A stretch of DNA of 64,000 nucleotides, taken from the NCBI RefSeq assembly GCF_013618475.1, contig NZ_JABJVN010000007.1, forward strand, positions 237,313 to 301,312. Direction: 5' to 3'. Below, piece by piece: positions 35,694-44,544 of the stretch. Source of the DNA: Saccharibacillus deserti. Lineage in GTDB: Bacteria > Bacillota > Bacilli > Paenibacillales > Paenibacillaceae. Made by a program: the position numbers and the translations under genes. The number at the start of each line of letters is the position of its first letter. Positions within the stretch are counted from its first letter, which is position 1. The notes below the pieces were generated by a model. It was not told the origin of the DNA, searched no databases, and saw only the letters and a program-made list of their open reading frames with translations.

Positions 35694-37415
35694 ATGGAGC
35701 AGGTATGCAGGATTCTGATCGTGGACGACGAGGTGCTGGTACGCCAGGGCATCAAACATTATTTGGATTGGGAGCAGTACGGGTTCCGCATAGTGGGGGA
35801 AGCTTCCAACGGCAGGGAAGGACTCGAAGCGATCGAACGCGTTCGGCCCCATATCGTGCTGACGGACATCGTAATGCCGATTATGGAAGGAGAAGAATTC
35901 ACCCGGCTGATCAAAAAAAATTATCCGGAGATCCAGGTGGTGGTTCTCAGCAGCTACGGCGAATTCGATTACGTGCGTTCGACGTTCCAAAACGGCGTGG
36001 CGGATTACATCCTCAAGCCGAAGCTTGAGACGCAGGAGCTGCTGCGCGTGCTGCAGAATACGGCCCGGCGGATCGCTTCGATCCGCTACACGGGCGAAGG
36101 CAGCGGCGAAGGCCCGGATGCCGAGACGGTGCTGGAGAAGCTGGCGTCGGGCTACGGCGCCGACGAATCCGCTTCGCCCGCCGTGCTGGCGGAGCTGTTC
36201 CCGCACGACGAATTCGTGCTGATCGGCCGGCTGCGCACGGCCGGCCGGGCCCATGCCGGCGGCTCGCGCGCCGGCGAGAACGGGCAGCCGCTCGCCGAGC
36301 GGCTGCGGCAGGCGCTGTCGCCGGGCGCGCCTCATGCGGCCGCCCTCGGGCCGGCGCGCGTGTACGGGCTGCCCGCCGCGGCCTCGGGCGCCGCGGCGGG
36401 CAGCGAAGCCGCGCTTGTCGGCCTCGGCGGCGGCCGGCGCGCGGCTCTGCTGGCCGCGCTGCGCCAGTACGCCGCCGCTTCGTCCGGCGGTGCGCTTTCG
36501 GCTGGGCCCGGCGCCGCCGATGCGGGAACCGAACGGATGTCCGGCGGATCTGCGCCGGACGCCGCCGATGCCGCGTCCGGCCCGGCTGCCGGCGGGGCCG
36601 CCGCGGGCTATGCCTGGGCCGCCGGAGCGGCTTTCGCTTCGCTCGGCGAGTTGAGCACGGCTTACCGGCAGCTCGGCGAGCTGCTGGAGACCCGGTTCTA
36701 CTTCCCCGAGCGGACGCTGATGCTGCCCGAGGAACTGCCGCTCCCCGCCGAACCGCTGCCTGCGTTCGACCTCCGCCTGTTTACGGAAGAGATCAAGCGC
36801 GAGCATTTCGCCGAAGCGTTCCGCGACCTGCGCCAGTACACGGCGCGGATGGCTGCCGATTACCGGTCCACGCCGGTCGGACTGAAGTCTTTCCTGGGCA
36901 ATATCGTGTTCAATCTGATCACGCTGCTCGGCAATATGGAATACGACGCTTCGGATCTGAACGAAGCCAAATACGGATTTTTCCGCGAAATCGAAGAAGC
37001 GGACAACGCGCCATCCGCCGCCGCGCTGCTGGAACAATTCCTGAGCAGGGCGGAAGCGAAGATCGCCGAACATGCGGGACAGTCCGGCGGAGCCAATATG
37101 AAGAAACTGCTCGCCTATATCGACGAACATTATGCCGAGCCGCTCAGCCTTACGGGTCTGGGCCGGCATTTCCATTTCAATCCGTCCTACCTGTCGAGCT
37201 ACTTCGCGTCGCACAACAAGGAAGGATTCAGCGAATACCTGAACAAGATCCGCGTCTCGCGGGCGGAAGAGCTGCTGCGCGCAGGCGAGATCAGCATCTC
37301 GGAGATCAGCGGCCGGGTCGGCTATTCGGACCCCGGCTATTTTACCAAGGTATTCAAGAAACAGACGGGCCTCTCGCCGAGTCAATACCGCCGTCAATAC
37401 AGGATCGGGCGCTGA
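35694..37415 (+). CDS. YesN-type response regulator (receiver + AraC HTH)
   Basis: A 573-aa protein. Its N-terminal receiver domain has D11-D12, the phospho-acceptor D58 (VLTDIVMP) and K in YILKPK. Its C-terminal ~100 residues are an AraC double HTH (YLSSYFASHNKEGFSEYLNK, GYSDPGYFTKVFKKQTG). The middle (codons from ~36240 to 36640) is extremely GC-rich and codes for long Ala/Gly/Pro runs not usual in YesN. AAGGGGG precedes ATG 35694. It pairs with the YesM-like kinase downstream and probably controls the sugar transporter at 39757. Confidence 0.9.
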   Translation: MEQVCRILIVDDEVLVRQGIKHYLDWEQYGFRIVGEASNGREGLEAIERVRPHIVLTDIVMPIMEGEEFTRLIKKNYPEIQVVVLSSYGEFDYVRSTFQNGVADYILKPKLETQELLRVLQNTARRIASIRYTGEGSGEGPDAETVLEKLASGYGADESASPAVLAELFPHDEFVLIGRLRTAGRAHAGGSRAGENGQPLAERLRQALSPGAPHAAALGPARVYGLPAAASGAAAGSEAALVGLGGGRRAALLAALRQYAAASSGGALSAGPGAADAGTERMSGGSAPDAADAASGPAAGGAAAGYAWAAGAAFASLGELSTAYRQLGELLETRFYFPERTLMLPEELPLPAEPLPAFDLRLFTEEIKREHFAEAFRDLRQYTARMAADYRSTPVGLKSFLGNIVFNLITLLGNMEYDASDLNEAKYGFFREIEEADNAPSAAALLEQFLSRAEAKIAEHAGQSGGANMKKLLAYIDEHYAEPLSLTGLGRHFHFNPSYLSSYFASHNKEGFSEYLNKIRVSRAEELLRAGEISISEISGRVGYSDPGYFTKVFKKQTGLSPSQYRRQYRIGR

Positions 37416-37476
37416 CTCAAGATGACCGGGAAGTCAGAAATTTCCGGCTGCGGCATCAACTGAAGGAGGCTTTATC

Positions 37477-39282
37477 ATGAAAGCATACTGGAGCCGGTTC
37501 CATGCCCAGCGATTGTTCGTCAAGCTGTTCTTGGTCATGGTCGTCGCTACGGTAACGGTCTGCGTCGTCACGTCGCTTGTGACGATTCGCATGTCCGAGC
37601 GCCTGTTTACCGAGACATTCGGGATTACCAATTCCAAAGTCTTGAACCAGATCCGTACCGGCATGGAGTCTTTTAACGATTCCGTCGTCAATGCTTCGGC
37701 TTACGCGGCGCAAAACGGCACGATTAAGACTTACTTAAGCGGAGGCGAATCCGATTCCAGCCGGATGGCGGGGACGTACTTTGGTATGAATCAGCAGATG
37801 AGAAGGGTCAAATCCAACGTCGACGCGTACAGCGTCGGCGTAACGGCGGTCGGCGTGAATGGAAGGAACTATTCGACGGATCGCAATGACTGGCCCGTGC
37901 CCGAAGATCGGCTGATCGGCCATCCGCTGTCCCAACGCACGAAAGCGGAGCCGAAACGGCTGATTTATCAATATGACATGGAACGCGGCGAAGGCGGCAA
38001 GGCCGTTCCGTATATCGTCGCTTCCAAAGCGTTGATGGAGCGCACGACCGGCTTTATCTACGGAGATTTATACATTTCGATCCGCGAAGACGAGTTCCGG
38101 CGTTTCTACGGCAATTTTACGAGCGCAGGCAACGACGTCGTGATTTTGGACGCTTCGGGACGGATCGTGTCCAGCAATCGAACGGAGTGGATCGGTACCG
38201 TATCGAAGCAGTTGTTGGGTTATGCCGAACCTTCCGCTGAAAAAGAAGAAGTGGTAAGCCGGAACGCCGACGTATTCGGTCAGAGTTCCATTTTGCTGTC
38301 CAGTTATATCCCGGAATACGACTTTTATCTGGTCAATCTGATCGATCGCGACTACGCGGCGGGCAAGATCGTCAATTTGCGCGATCTGGTACTGGTCGGC
38401 GGATTGATCGTCGGCGCGGCGCTGCTGCTCGTATTCCTCATCACCCGCCGCCAGACGCGATCCTTAACCGTGCTGGTTCGCCAGATGTCGACCGTCACGG
38501 AAAAAGACTTCGACAATTATGTGCGGGTCACGGCGTCGTCCGGCTACGAAGTCCAGGAGCTGAGCCGCGCGTATAACTATATGCTCGACGAGTTGAACAA
38601 TTACATCGCGAGACTGCTGGAGACGCAGAAGGAACGCCGCAATGCGGAGCTGGCGGCGCTGCAGCGGCAGATCAATCCGCACTTTTTGTACAACACGCTG
38701 GCTTCGATCAAGATATTGGTACAAAAAGGAGATAAGGAAGCCGCCGCGGAAACGATCAACGCCTTGATTTCGCTGCTGCAAAACACGATCAGCAACGTCA
38801 GCGAAACCATCACGATCGAGCAGGAGCTGGAGAACATGCGCAACTACGTGTTCATCAACCATGCCCGTTACGGCGACCGGATTCGGGTGAACGTATTCGC
38901 CGCGCCCGATTGCATGAACTACCGGGTGCCTAAACTGATCATCCAACCGTTTATCGAAAATGCGTTTTTCCATGCGTTCAACGAGAAGCAGAGCGGCATG
39001 ATCTACGTGCTCGTCTCGCAAGCGGACGGCCAATTGGTTTGCGAAGTCAGCGACAACGGCGACGGCATGGACGATGTGGGCGAATGGAGCAAAACCGAAG
39101 GCGGAACGGTGCTCCCGAATTCAAAAAGCAAACGCCAACTCTTCACCGGCATCGGCGTACGCAACGTGCACAATCGCATCGCGCTTCTCTACGGCGACGA
39201 GTACGGCGTATCCATCGACAGCCGAAAAGGCCAAGGCACCAAAATCAAAATCACGCTGCCGCTGATCACGGAAGAATCCTGA
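37477..39282 (+). CDS. YesM-type sensor histidine kinase
   Basis: A 601-aa membrane kinase: helix 1 near residues 12-35, a ~270-residue extracellular sensor, helix 2 (VLVGGLIVGAALLLVFLI), HAMP, and the His_kinase domain with QRQINPHFLYNTLASI, phospho-acceptor H402. The ATPase part has NDG-like SDNGDGMD and GIGVRNVHNRI. It should phosphorylate the YesN partner 61 bp upstream in response to an extracellular saccharide or its binding protein. Confidence 0.92.
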   Translation: MKAYWSRFHAQRLFVKLFLVMVVATVTVCVVTSLVTIRMSERLFTETFGITNSKVLNQIRTGMESFNDSVVNASAYAAQNGTIKTYLSGGESDSSRMAGTYFGMNQQMRRVKSNVDAYSVGVTAVGVNGRNYSTDRNDWPVPEDRLIGHPLSQRTKAEPKRLIYQYDMERGEGGKAVPYIVASKALMERTTGFIYGDLYISIREDEFRRFYGNFTSAGNDVVILDASGRIVSSNRTEWIGTVSKQLLGYAEPSAEKEEVVSRNADVFGQSSILLSSYIPEYDFYLVNLIDRDYAAGKIVNLRDLVLVGGLIVGAALLLVFLITRRQTRSLTVLVRQMSTVTEKDFDNYVRVTASSGYEVQELSRAYNYMLDELNNYIARLLETQKERRNAELAALQRQINPHFLYNTLASIKILVQKGDKEAAAETINALISLLQNTISNVSETITIEQELENMRNYVFINHARYGDRIRVNVFAAPDCMNYRVPKLIIQPFIENAFFHAFNEKQSGMIYVLVSQADGQLVCEVSDNGDGMDDVGEWSKTEGGTVLPNSKSKRQLFTGIGVRNVHNRIALLYGDEYGVSIDSRKGQGTKIKITLPLITEES

Positions 39283-39549
39283 AGATCGTCTGCGGGGCAG
39301 CCGATCTTCGAAGGGATCGCCATTCCGGATGAAAAATGAACCGGCGGCGAACGGAATTTGGTGAAATGCAGAGTTTCGTTGACAAGGGACGAGCGATACG
39401 TATAGGGAGCGCAGGCCTGTGCAATCGGAAGGCCGCCTCCTGAAAACGTATCCGTTTTTTCATGCGGCGCAGCGTTTTAAAGTATTTTTTTCGCGGCTTC
39501 TCTTTATCGGAAAACTTTAAATTTTACGTATATCCAATTTTTTTACCAA

Positions 39550-39563
39550 TGATAACGCTACCA
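39550..39563 (+). promoter_or_regulatory. cre-like site 1 upstream of the binding-protein gene
   Basis: TGATAACGCTACCA matches the CcpA consensus TGWAANCGNTNWCA at 12 of 14 positions. The 39283-39756 gap is AT-rich, lacks genes and should contain the transporter promoter. Confidence 0.4.
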
Positions 39564-39648
39564 TTTTTGCGACATACAATGATTTCCCTATTCCGTGCAA
39601 AGATATTCCTAACCTCATAGCTTGCTGCGATGCTAAGATTATTCTCGT

Positions 39649-39664
39649 AAAGCAACCGCTTACA
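39649..39664 (-). promoter_or_regulatory. cre-like site 2 upstream of the binding-protein gene
   Basis: Read on the minus strand, TGTAAGCGGTTGCT matches the cre consensus at 12 of 14 positions, about 95 bp before the gene. Two such sites suggest catabolite control of the importer. Confidence 0.45.
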
Positions 39665-39756
39665 TCACCGATTTTCACAGAATGATTAGTACCTCGTCAA
39701 CAATAACGGCAAGGTTAGGGAGTCGAATTACTATCAGCTACGGGGAGATGAAAAAG

Positions 39757-41073
39757 ATGAAAAATTGGAAAAAGATTTTGCTGCCTTTGGCGGCATCGGC
39801 ATTGATGCTTTCGGCCTGCTCGGGCGGCGGGGGCGGCACGACAGCTGCGACGAACGGCAGTGGTGGTGGCGATACAGAGAAAAAAGAAATCACCATCTGG
39901 GCATGGGACCCGAACTTCAATATTGCCGCGCTGAACTTGGCGAAAGAAAAATATGCCAAAGATCACCCGGACGTTACGATCAACATCGTGGAAAACGCGC
40001 AGGCGGATATCGTTCAGAAACTGAACACGGGCCTGAACTCGGGTACGACAAAAGGTCTGCCTAACGTCGTGCTGATCGAAGACTACCGTGCGCAAAACTT
40101 CCTGCAATCGTATCCGGACGCTTTCCGCGACATGTCCGACAAGATCAAAGCAGAAGACTTCGCCGACTACAAAGCAGGCCCTACAAGCTTCGACGGCAAA
40201 CAATACGGCATTCCGTTCGACTCCGGCGTAACCGGCTTCTACGTTCGTACGGACTACCTGGAACAAGCGGGTTACACCGTGAAAGACGTAACGGATATCG
40301 ATTGGGACCAATTCATCGAAATCGGTAAAAAAGTCAAAGCGGCAACAGGCAAAGCGATGCTGACCCAAGATCCGAACGATCTCGGCACGCTGCGCGTCAT
40401 GCTGCAATCGGCGGGCTCGTGGTATCTGAAAGAAGACGGCGTAACGCCGAACATCGCAGGCAACGCGGCTTTCAAAGAAGCTCTCGAAACCTACAAAGCC
40501 ATGTTTGACGCCGACATCGTAAAATTGAACTCCGACTGGAGCCAATTCGTAGCCGCGTTCAACAGCGGTGACGTTGCTTCCGTTCCTACTGGCAACTGGA
40601 TCACGCCTTCGGTCAAAGCCGAAGCTTCGCAATCCGGCAAATGGGCAGTCGTTCCGATTCCTCGCCTGAAAGATACGTCGAACTCCATCAACGCATCCAA
40701 CTCCGGCGGCAGCTCGTGGTACGTGATGAACGTGGACGGCAAAGACGCGGCAGCTGACTTCATGGCAGAGACTTTCGGTTCCGACGCCGAACTGTATCAA
40801 GACCTGCTCAGCAAGATCGGCGTACTGGGCACGCTCAAAGCAGCTTCCGGCGGCAAAGCTTACGAGCAGCCTGATGAGTTCTTCGGCGACCAAAAGATCT
40901 ACTCCGACTTCGCGAAATGGACAACGGAAGTTCCTAAAGTCAACTTCGGTCTGCACACTTACGCAATCGAAGATATCTTGTCCGCAGAAGTTCAGAACTA
41001 CCTGAACGGCAGCAAAGACGTTGACGCGGTCATGAACGATACGCAAACGCAAGCTGAAGCCCAACTGAAATAA
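39757..41073 (+). CDS. Extracellular sugar-binding lipoprotein (ABC importer)
   Basis: A 438-aa family-1 solute-binding protein: lipoprotein signal KNWKKILLPLAASALMLSAC with the lipid-carrying Cys, a Gly-rich linker, then the mature domain (ITIWAWDPNFNIAALNLAKE, DSGVTGFYVRTDYLEQAGY). GGGGAG is 9 nt before the ATG at 39757 but only 0-1 nt before an in-frame ATG at 39748. Codon use (AAA, CAA, GCA) and lower GC differ from its neighbours, as expected for a highly expressed protein. Two permease genes follow; there is no ATPase, so a shared MsmX-type one is inferred. Confidence 0.92.
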   Translation: MKNWKKILLPLAASALMLSACSGGGGGTTAATNGSGGGDTEKKEITIWAWDPNFNIAALNLAKEKYAKDHPDVTINIVENAQADIVQKLNTGLNSGTTKGLPNVVLIEDYRAQNFLQSYPDAFRDMSDKIKAEDFADYKAGPTSFDGKQYGIPFDSGVTGFYVRTDYLEQAGYTVKDVTDIDWDQFIEIGKKVKAATGKAMLTQDPNDLGTLRVMLQSAGSWYLKEDGVTPNIAGNAAFKEALETYKAMFDADIVKLNSDWSQFVAAFNSGDVASVPTGNWITPSVKAEASQSGKWAVVPIPRLKDTSNSINASNSGGSSWYVMNVDGKDAAADFMAETFGSDAELYQDLLSKIGVLGTLKAASGGKAYEQPDEFFGDQKIYSDFAKWTTEVPKVNFGLHTYAIEDILSAEVQNYLNGSKDVDAVMNDTQTQAEAQLK

Positions 41074-41092
41074 GAAGCAGCAGGCACGGCGG

Positions 41093-41132
41093 TAAGGAGA
41101 GCGCGAACGCGAAGCGCCGCGTCTCTCCCTTA
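41093..41132 (+). terminator. Stem-loop between binding-protein and permease genes
   Basis: TAAGGAGAGCGCG pairs with CGCGTCTCTCCCTTA across a short loop. It has no T-run, so it more likely protects the upstream mRNA or attenuates than terminates fully. Confidence 0.45.
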
Positions 41133-41353
41133 TCGCTTTCCGCGCCCGGCAGACTTTCGGAAATTCGTTCCCGCCCCTTTGCGGACACGGAATTTTGCCG
41201 GGCATTCTTGTTGGATCTTACTCGTACACGATCAAAAGCAAGCGGCGAACTCCCGCCTGCGCGTTATGCATTCAAGCCATGTTTGAATGCACAACACGGG
41301 CGCGGGGCTTCTTCCGCCATATCCCGTTATGTGAATCCAAGGAGGAATGCCGG

Positions 41354-42289
41354 ATGAAGACCGAAAATACCGCAGCCGGTCCGGGCAAAACCAGCAACAC
41401 CTTTCAATCCAGCCGCAGTCGTCGTTTCAAAGCGGGTCTGGTCGGTTGGCTCTTCGTGGCCGCGGCCGTAATTCTGATCGCTGCCTTTTACTTCTATCCG
41501 ATGATCCAGGCTCTGATCCTGTCGTTCCAAACGGGAACAGGCATCAACATGAAATTTAACGGCCTCGGTAACTACCAACGGCTGTTCACGGATAAAATGT
41601 TCCTGACTGCCGTCGCCAACACCTTTATCTATCTGCTGTTCCAGGTTCCGATCATGATCATTCTGGCCATGTTCTTCTCGGTTCTGCTGAATGACCGCAA
41701 ACTGAAATTCAAAGGCTTTTTCCGTACCGCGATCTTCTTGCCGGCGATCACGTCGCTCGTTGCGTATTCGATCGTTTTCAAGTACCTGTTCGCGCCGGAC
41801 GGCCTGGTCAACGCCATGCTGCTGAATATCCATCTCATTGATGCGCCCATTCAGTGGATCTCCGATCCGTTCTGGGCCAAAGTCACGATTATTATCGCGA
41901 TCACGTGGCGCTGGACGGGTTACAACATGATCTTCTACCTGTCGGGTCTGCAAAATATCGACCAATCGATCTATGAAGCGGCACGGATCGACGGCGCTTC
42001 GGCGATTCGCCAGTTCTTCAGCATCACGATTCCTCTGCTGAAGCCGATCATCTTGTTCACGTCGATTACTTCGACGATCGGGACGCTCCAATTGTTCGAC
42101 GAAGTCATAAACATTACGAAAGGCGGTCCGGGTAACGCGACGACCACCATTTCGCAGTACATCTACAATCTGTCGTTCGAATATTCGGCCGACTTCGGTT
42201 ATGCGGCAACCGTGTCGTATTCCATCGTAATCATGGTTATTATTCTGTCGTTCCTCCAATTCAAAGTGGCAGGTGATCGCAATGCTTAA
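41354..42289 (+). CDS. Carbohydrate ABC permease (MalF/UgpA type)
   Basis: A 311-aa permease with six helices. Its EAA loop reads YEAARIDGASAIRQFFSITIPLLKP, where the ATPase docks. AAGGAGG is 8 nt upstream of ATG 41354; the open frame further upstream is not preceded by a ribosome site. It overlaps the second permease gene by 8 bp. Confidence 0.92.
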   Translation: MKTENTAAGPGKTSNTFQSSRSRRFKAGLVGWLFVAAAVILIAAFYFYPMIQALILSFQTGTGINMKFNGLGNYQRLFTDKMFLTAVANTFIYLLFQVPIMIILAMFFSVLLNDRKLKFKGFFRTAIFLPAITSLVAYSIVFKYLFAPDGLVNAMLLNIHLIDAPIQWISDPFWAKVTIIIAITWRWTGYNMIFYLSGLQNIDQSIYEAARIDGASAIRQFFSITIPLLKPIILFTSITSTIGTLQLFDEVINITKGGPGNATTTISQYIYNLSFEYSADFGYAATVSYSIVIMVIILSFLQFKVAGDRNA

Positions 42290-43106
42290 GGCGAAAAGAG
42301 CCTCTATGTATCTGTTCCTCAGCCTGGCGGCGTTCGTGTCGATCTTCCCGTTCTTCTGGATGATCGTCAGCGCCACCAACCTGTCGGTCGACGTTACGAA
42401 AGGACGCCTGCTGCCGGGTTCACACATGCTCGATAACCTGCGCAATCTGACAGCGAGCGTCGATATCTGGAACGCGATGGGGAACTCGGCCAAAATCTCG
42501 ATCACGACGACCATTCTGGCGATGCTGATCGCGTCGCTGGCCGGTTACGGCTTCGAAATCTACCGCAGCAAAGCGAAAGACATCGTCTTCTCGATCCTGC
42601 TGCTGTCGATGATGATTCCGTTCGCCGCCCTGATGGTTCCGCTGTACCGCATGTTCGGCAAAATCACCAACTTCTTCCCGACGTTCGGGATCGATACGCC
42701 TGCGGCGGTCGTCATCCCGACGTTCACGACAGCGTTCCTGATCTTCTTCTTCCGGCAGAGTACCAAAATGTTCCCTCGGGAACTGCTGGAAGCCGGACGG
42801 ATGGACGGATTGTCCGAGCTCGGCTTGTTCTTCCGCATTTACCTGCCGACGATGAAAACGACGTACGCGGCTGCCGCGATCATTACGTTCATGTCGAGCT
42901 GGAACAACTACATGTGGCCGCTTGTCATTTTGCAATCGCCCGAGAATCAGACGATTCCGCTGCTCATCTCGAACCTTGGTTCGGGCTACGCGCCGGACTA
43001 CGGCATGATCATGATGGCGATTGTCATCTCTACGCTTCCTACGGCGCTCGTATTCTTCCTGATGCAGAAGCACTTTGTAGCGGGCATGGTTGGATCGGTA
43101 AAATAA
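42282..43106 (+). CDS. Carbohydrate ABC permease (MalG/UgpE type)
   Basis: A 274-aa permease with six helices and the EAA loop LLEAGRMDGLSELGLFFRIYLP. It ends QKHFVAGMVGSVK, typical of MalG-like permeases. ATG 42282 overlaps the end of the partner gene; an in-frame GTG at 42273 lies next to the ribosome site. It forms the import channel with the gene at 41354. Confidence 0.92.
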   Translation: MLKAKRASMYLFLSLAAFVSIFPFFWMIVSATNLSVDVTKGRLLPGSHMLDNLRNLTASVDIWNAMGNSAKISITTTILAMLIASLAGYGFEIYRSKAKDIVFSILLLSMMIPFAALMVPLYRMFGKITNFFPTFGIDTPAAVVIPTFTTAFLIFFFRQSTKMFPRELLEAGRMDGLSELGLFFRIYLPTMKTTYAAAAIITFMSSWNNYMWPLVILQSPENQTIPLLISNLGSGYAPDYGMIMMAIVISTLPTALVFFLMQKHFVAGMVGSVK

Positions 43107-43131
43107 ACCGTTTCGGTTGTGTTCCTGCTAG

Positions 43132-43279
43132 GGAAACATGGGCGGGTATACGGCGTAGTGTCGTTTCGGTCGCGTGTTGTAATCGGGAAGCTGGAATTAA
43201 GCTTCAGAAGAAGCTTCCCGATTACAAAGGCGAACGCTTCGCTCCTACACGGACACTACCCCTATACCCTATCGTTTCC
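43132..43279 (+). repeat. Large palindromic element with conserved core, copy 2
   Basis: A 148-bp element whose outer ends GGAAAC and GTTTCC and longer arms (for example GTAGTGTC against GACACTAC, GGGTATA against TATACCC) are complementary. An inner hairpin pairs GTAATCGGGAAGCT (from 43179) with AGCTTCCCGATTAC. The core (43164-43199) and CAAAGGCGAAC also occur in the element at 9872-10016 on the opposite strand. No coding frame is evident. Confidence 0.65.
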
Positions 43280-43290
43280 TGGAACAACCC

Positions 43291-43333
43291 AAAAGCCCTT
43301 TCACCTTTGAGTTAAGGTGAAAGGGCTTTTTTT
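43291..43333 (+). terminator. Terminator of the importer operon
   Basis: A perfect 17-bp stem (43291-43307 with 43314-43330) has a TGAGTT loop and a T-run. The stretch from here to 43533 is AT-rich with no gene; sporulation promoters may lie there but I could not fix one. Confidence 0.92.
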
Positions 43334-43533
43334 GTTTTTTATACAGCCGAACAGCAGCGCAAACGTTATATTTAGCCCAAAACCGGGGGCTCTAAACCGA
43401 AATCCAGAACTGGAATAGTTTAAATTTATTTTTGTTTATTTTGCAGTAGAGCGGGTACAAATTCAGAGAACAAGGTTGCAGGAAAGCATACCGAAATTCG
43501 AACAGCATTCATATTATTTGGAGGTGCATCGAG

Positions 43534-43728
43534 ATGGCAGTGAAGGAATTGGCTCTACACGAGAAGCTCGAGATCCACGAATTGTTAATTCTCAAAACAT
43601 CCTGCGTTACGAAAGCGGTAGCGATGTCGGGATTGGTGCAGGACGAGAAATTGAAGACGCTGATCGAAGAAGACATCATGAATTCCGCGCAGGCAGTCGA
43701 CGAATTGAAAGCACTTTTAATCAGCTGA
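43534..43728 (+). CDS. Small CotF-like coat protein
   Basis: A 64-aa, fully helical protein (LALHEKLEIHELLILKTSCV, a middle KAVAMSGLVQDEKLK, then IEEDIMNSAQAVDELKALL). It resembles the N-terminal part of CotF-type spore coat proteins (YraD/YraF/YraG group). TTGGAGG precedes the ATG. It is 13 bp upstream of the larger CotF-like gene, so the pair may be a split version. Confidence 0.65.
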   Translation: MAVKELALHEKLEIHELLILKTSCVTKAVAMSGLVQDEKLKTLIEEDIMNSAQAVDELKALLIS

Positions 43729-43741
43729 GGAGGGATTACCG

Positions 43742-44059
43742 ATGACTACGCCAAAATCGATGACAAAAGAAACGCTGGTCAAAGCCGTAACGCCGATGGA
43801 CGATATGGCCATCGCGACCGATATGCTGCTGTCCGCCAAAACGGCGGTACGCTCGTATGCGGTAGCCCTCACGGAAGCGGCTTCGCCGAAAGTGCGCAAA
43901 GTGCTCAAAGCCCAACTGGATCTGGCCATCAAGACCCACCAGAAAATTGCCGATTACATGATCGAGAACGAAATGTACCATCCTTACGATATCGACGAAC
44001 AGATCGAACACGATATGAAAAAGTCCGAAATGGCGCGCAACCTGGTGGAAACGAAGTAA
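43742..44059 (+). CDS. CotF-family spore coat protein
   Basis: A 105-aa helical protein. DMAIATDMLLSAKTAVRSYA, a central ALTEAASPKVRKVLK and the ending IADYMIENEMYHPYDIDEQI are typical of the CotF C-terminal ferritin-like helices (the MYHPYD motif recurs in this family). It is probably made in the mother cell during sporulation. Confidence 0.8.
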   Translation: MTTPKSMTKETLVKAVTPMDDMAIATDMLLSAKTAVRSYAVALTEAASPKVRKVLKAQLDLAIKTHQKIADYMIENEMYHPYDIDEQIEHDMKKSEMARNLVETK

Positions 44060-44081
44060 AACGCGGAACCGCCGAGTGACC

Positions 44082-44118
44082 AAAGCCTCTTTCTCCGTAC
44101 GGAGAAAGAGGCTTTTTT
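44082..44118 (+). terminator. Terminator after the coat genes
   Basis: A 16-bp perfect inverted repeat centred on CCGTACGG is followed by TTTTTTG. Confidence 0.9.
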
Positions 44119-44160
44119 GTTTGCGCGGACGGGAAGCGGCCGTGTTACAACCAGCTCAAA

Positions 44161-44371
44161 ACGAAAGGCGGAGAGATCTTGGGCTGCGATATTGCGCGCT
44201 GTACCGCGAAGGCCGCATAGACGGGAAATGGATCAATATCGACCGCTGGTACGGGAAGACCGGCCGGCCGGAGATCGAAGTGGCGGAACAAGAAGGATTC
44301 AGCCTCGCGGACTTGATCGGCGGAGCGCGGGCGACGGCAAGGTGCGGATCGTGTTTTGGTTTGACAATTGA
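44161..44371 (+). pseudogene. Frameshifted small gene of unknown family
   Basis: One frame reads YREGRIDGKWINIDRWYGKT and EVAEQEGFSLADLIGGA. Another continues as GDGKVRIVFWFDN to the stop at 44371, and a terminator follows 9 bp later. The join reads like one small protein broken by a frameshift near 44330. Unknown family; no secure start. Confidence 0.4.
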
Positions 44372-44379
44372 ACGCACGC

Positions 44380-44414
44380 GGCCGGTCTTCTTTTAATAGA
44401 AGATCGGCCTTTTT
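44380..44414 (+). terminator. Terminator of the small broken gene
   Basis: A 12-bp stem (44380-44391 with 44398-44409, one G-U pair) is followed by TTTTT. It isolates the phosphoester operon downstream. Confidence 0.8.
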
Positions 44415-44418
44415 GCGA

Positions 44419-44472
44419 TTTACAGAAGATTAACACAAGGCTGATACGGGTCTGATTGTTTCCCTTTACGAT
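44419..44472 (+). promoter_or_regulatory. Pho-box-like array and promoter of the phosphoester operon
   Basis: TTTACA (44419), TTAACA (44430), CTGATA (44441) and CTGATT (44452) are spaced exactly 11 bp apart. The first two fit the Bacillus PhoP hexamer TTHAYA fully. A -10-like TACGAT is at 44467-44472, placing the array at about -22 to -60, where PhoP acts as activator; there is no good -35. PhoP control is inferred. Confidence 0.55.
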
Positions 44473-44482
44473 GAGGAAGTGA

Positions 44483-44500
44483 TGTGGGAACGGTCCCACA
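44483..44500. promoter_or_regulatory. LacI-type operator of the phosphoester operon
   Basis: TGTGGGAACGGTCCCACA is an 18-bp palindrome with one mismatched pair and a central CG, the form bound by LacI/PurR-family repressors. It lies just past the expected start point. The operon encodes a LacI protein (46870), the natural candidate. Confidence 0.55.
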
Positions 44501-44525
44501 AGAAACGATTCCACAAGAAACGATC
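44496..44525 (+). repeat. Tandem 15-mer in the operon leader
   Basis: CCACAAGAAACGATT (44496-44510) is followed directly by CCACAAGAAACGATC (44511-44525), 14 of 15 identical, between the operator and the first ribosome site. Confidence 0.8.
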
Positions 44526-44544
44526 GGGAAGGCGGTACGACCTT

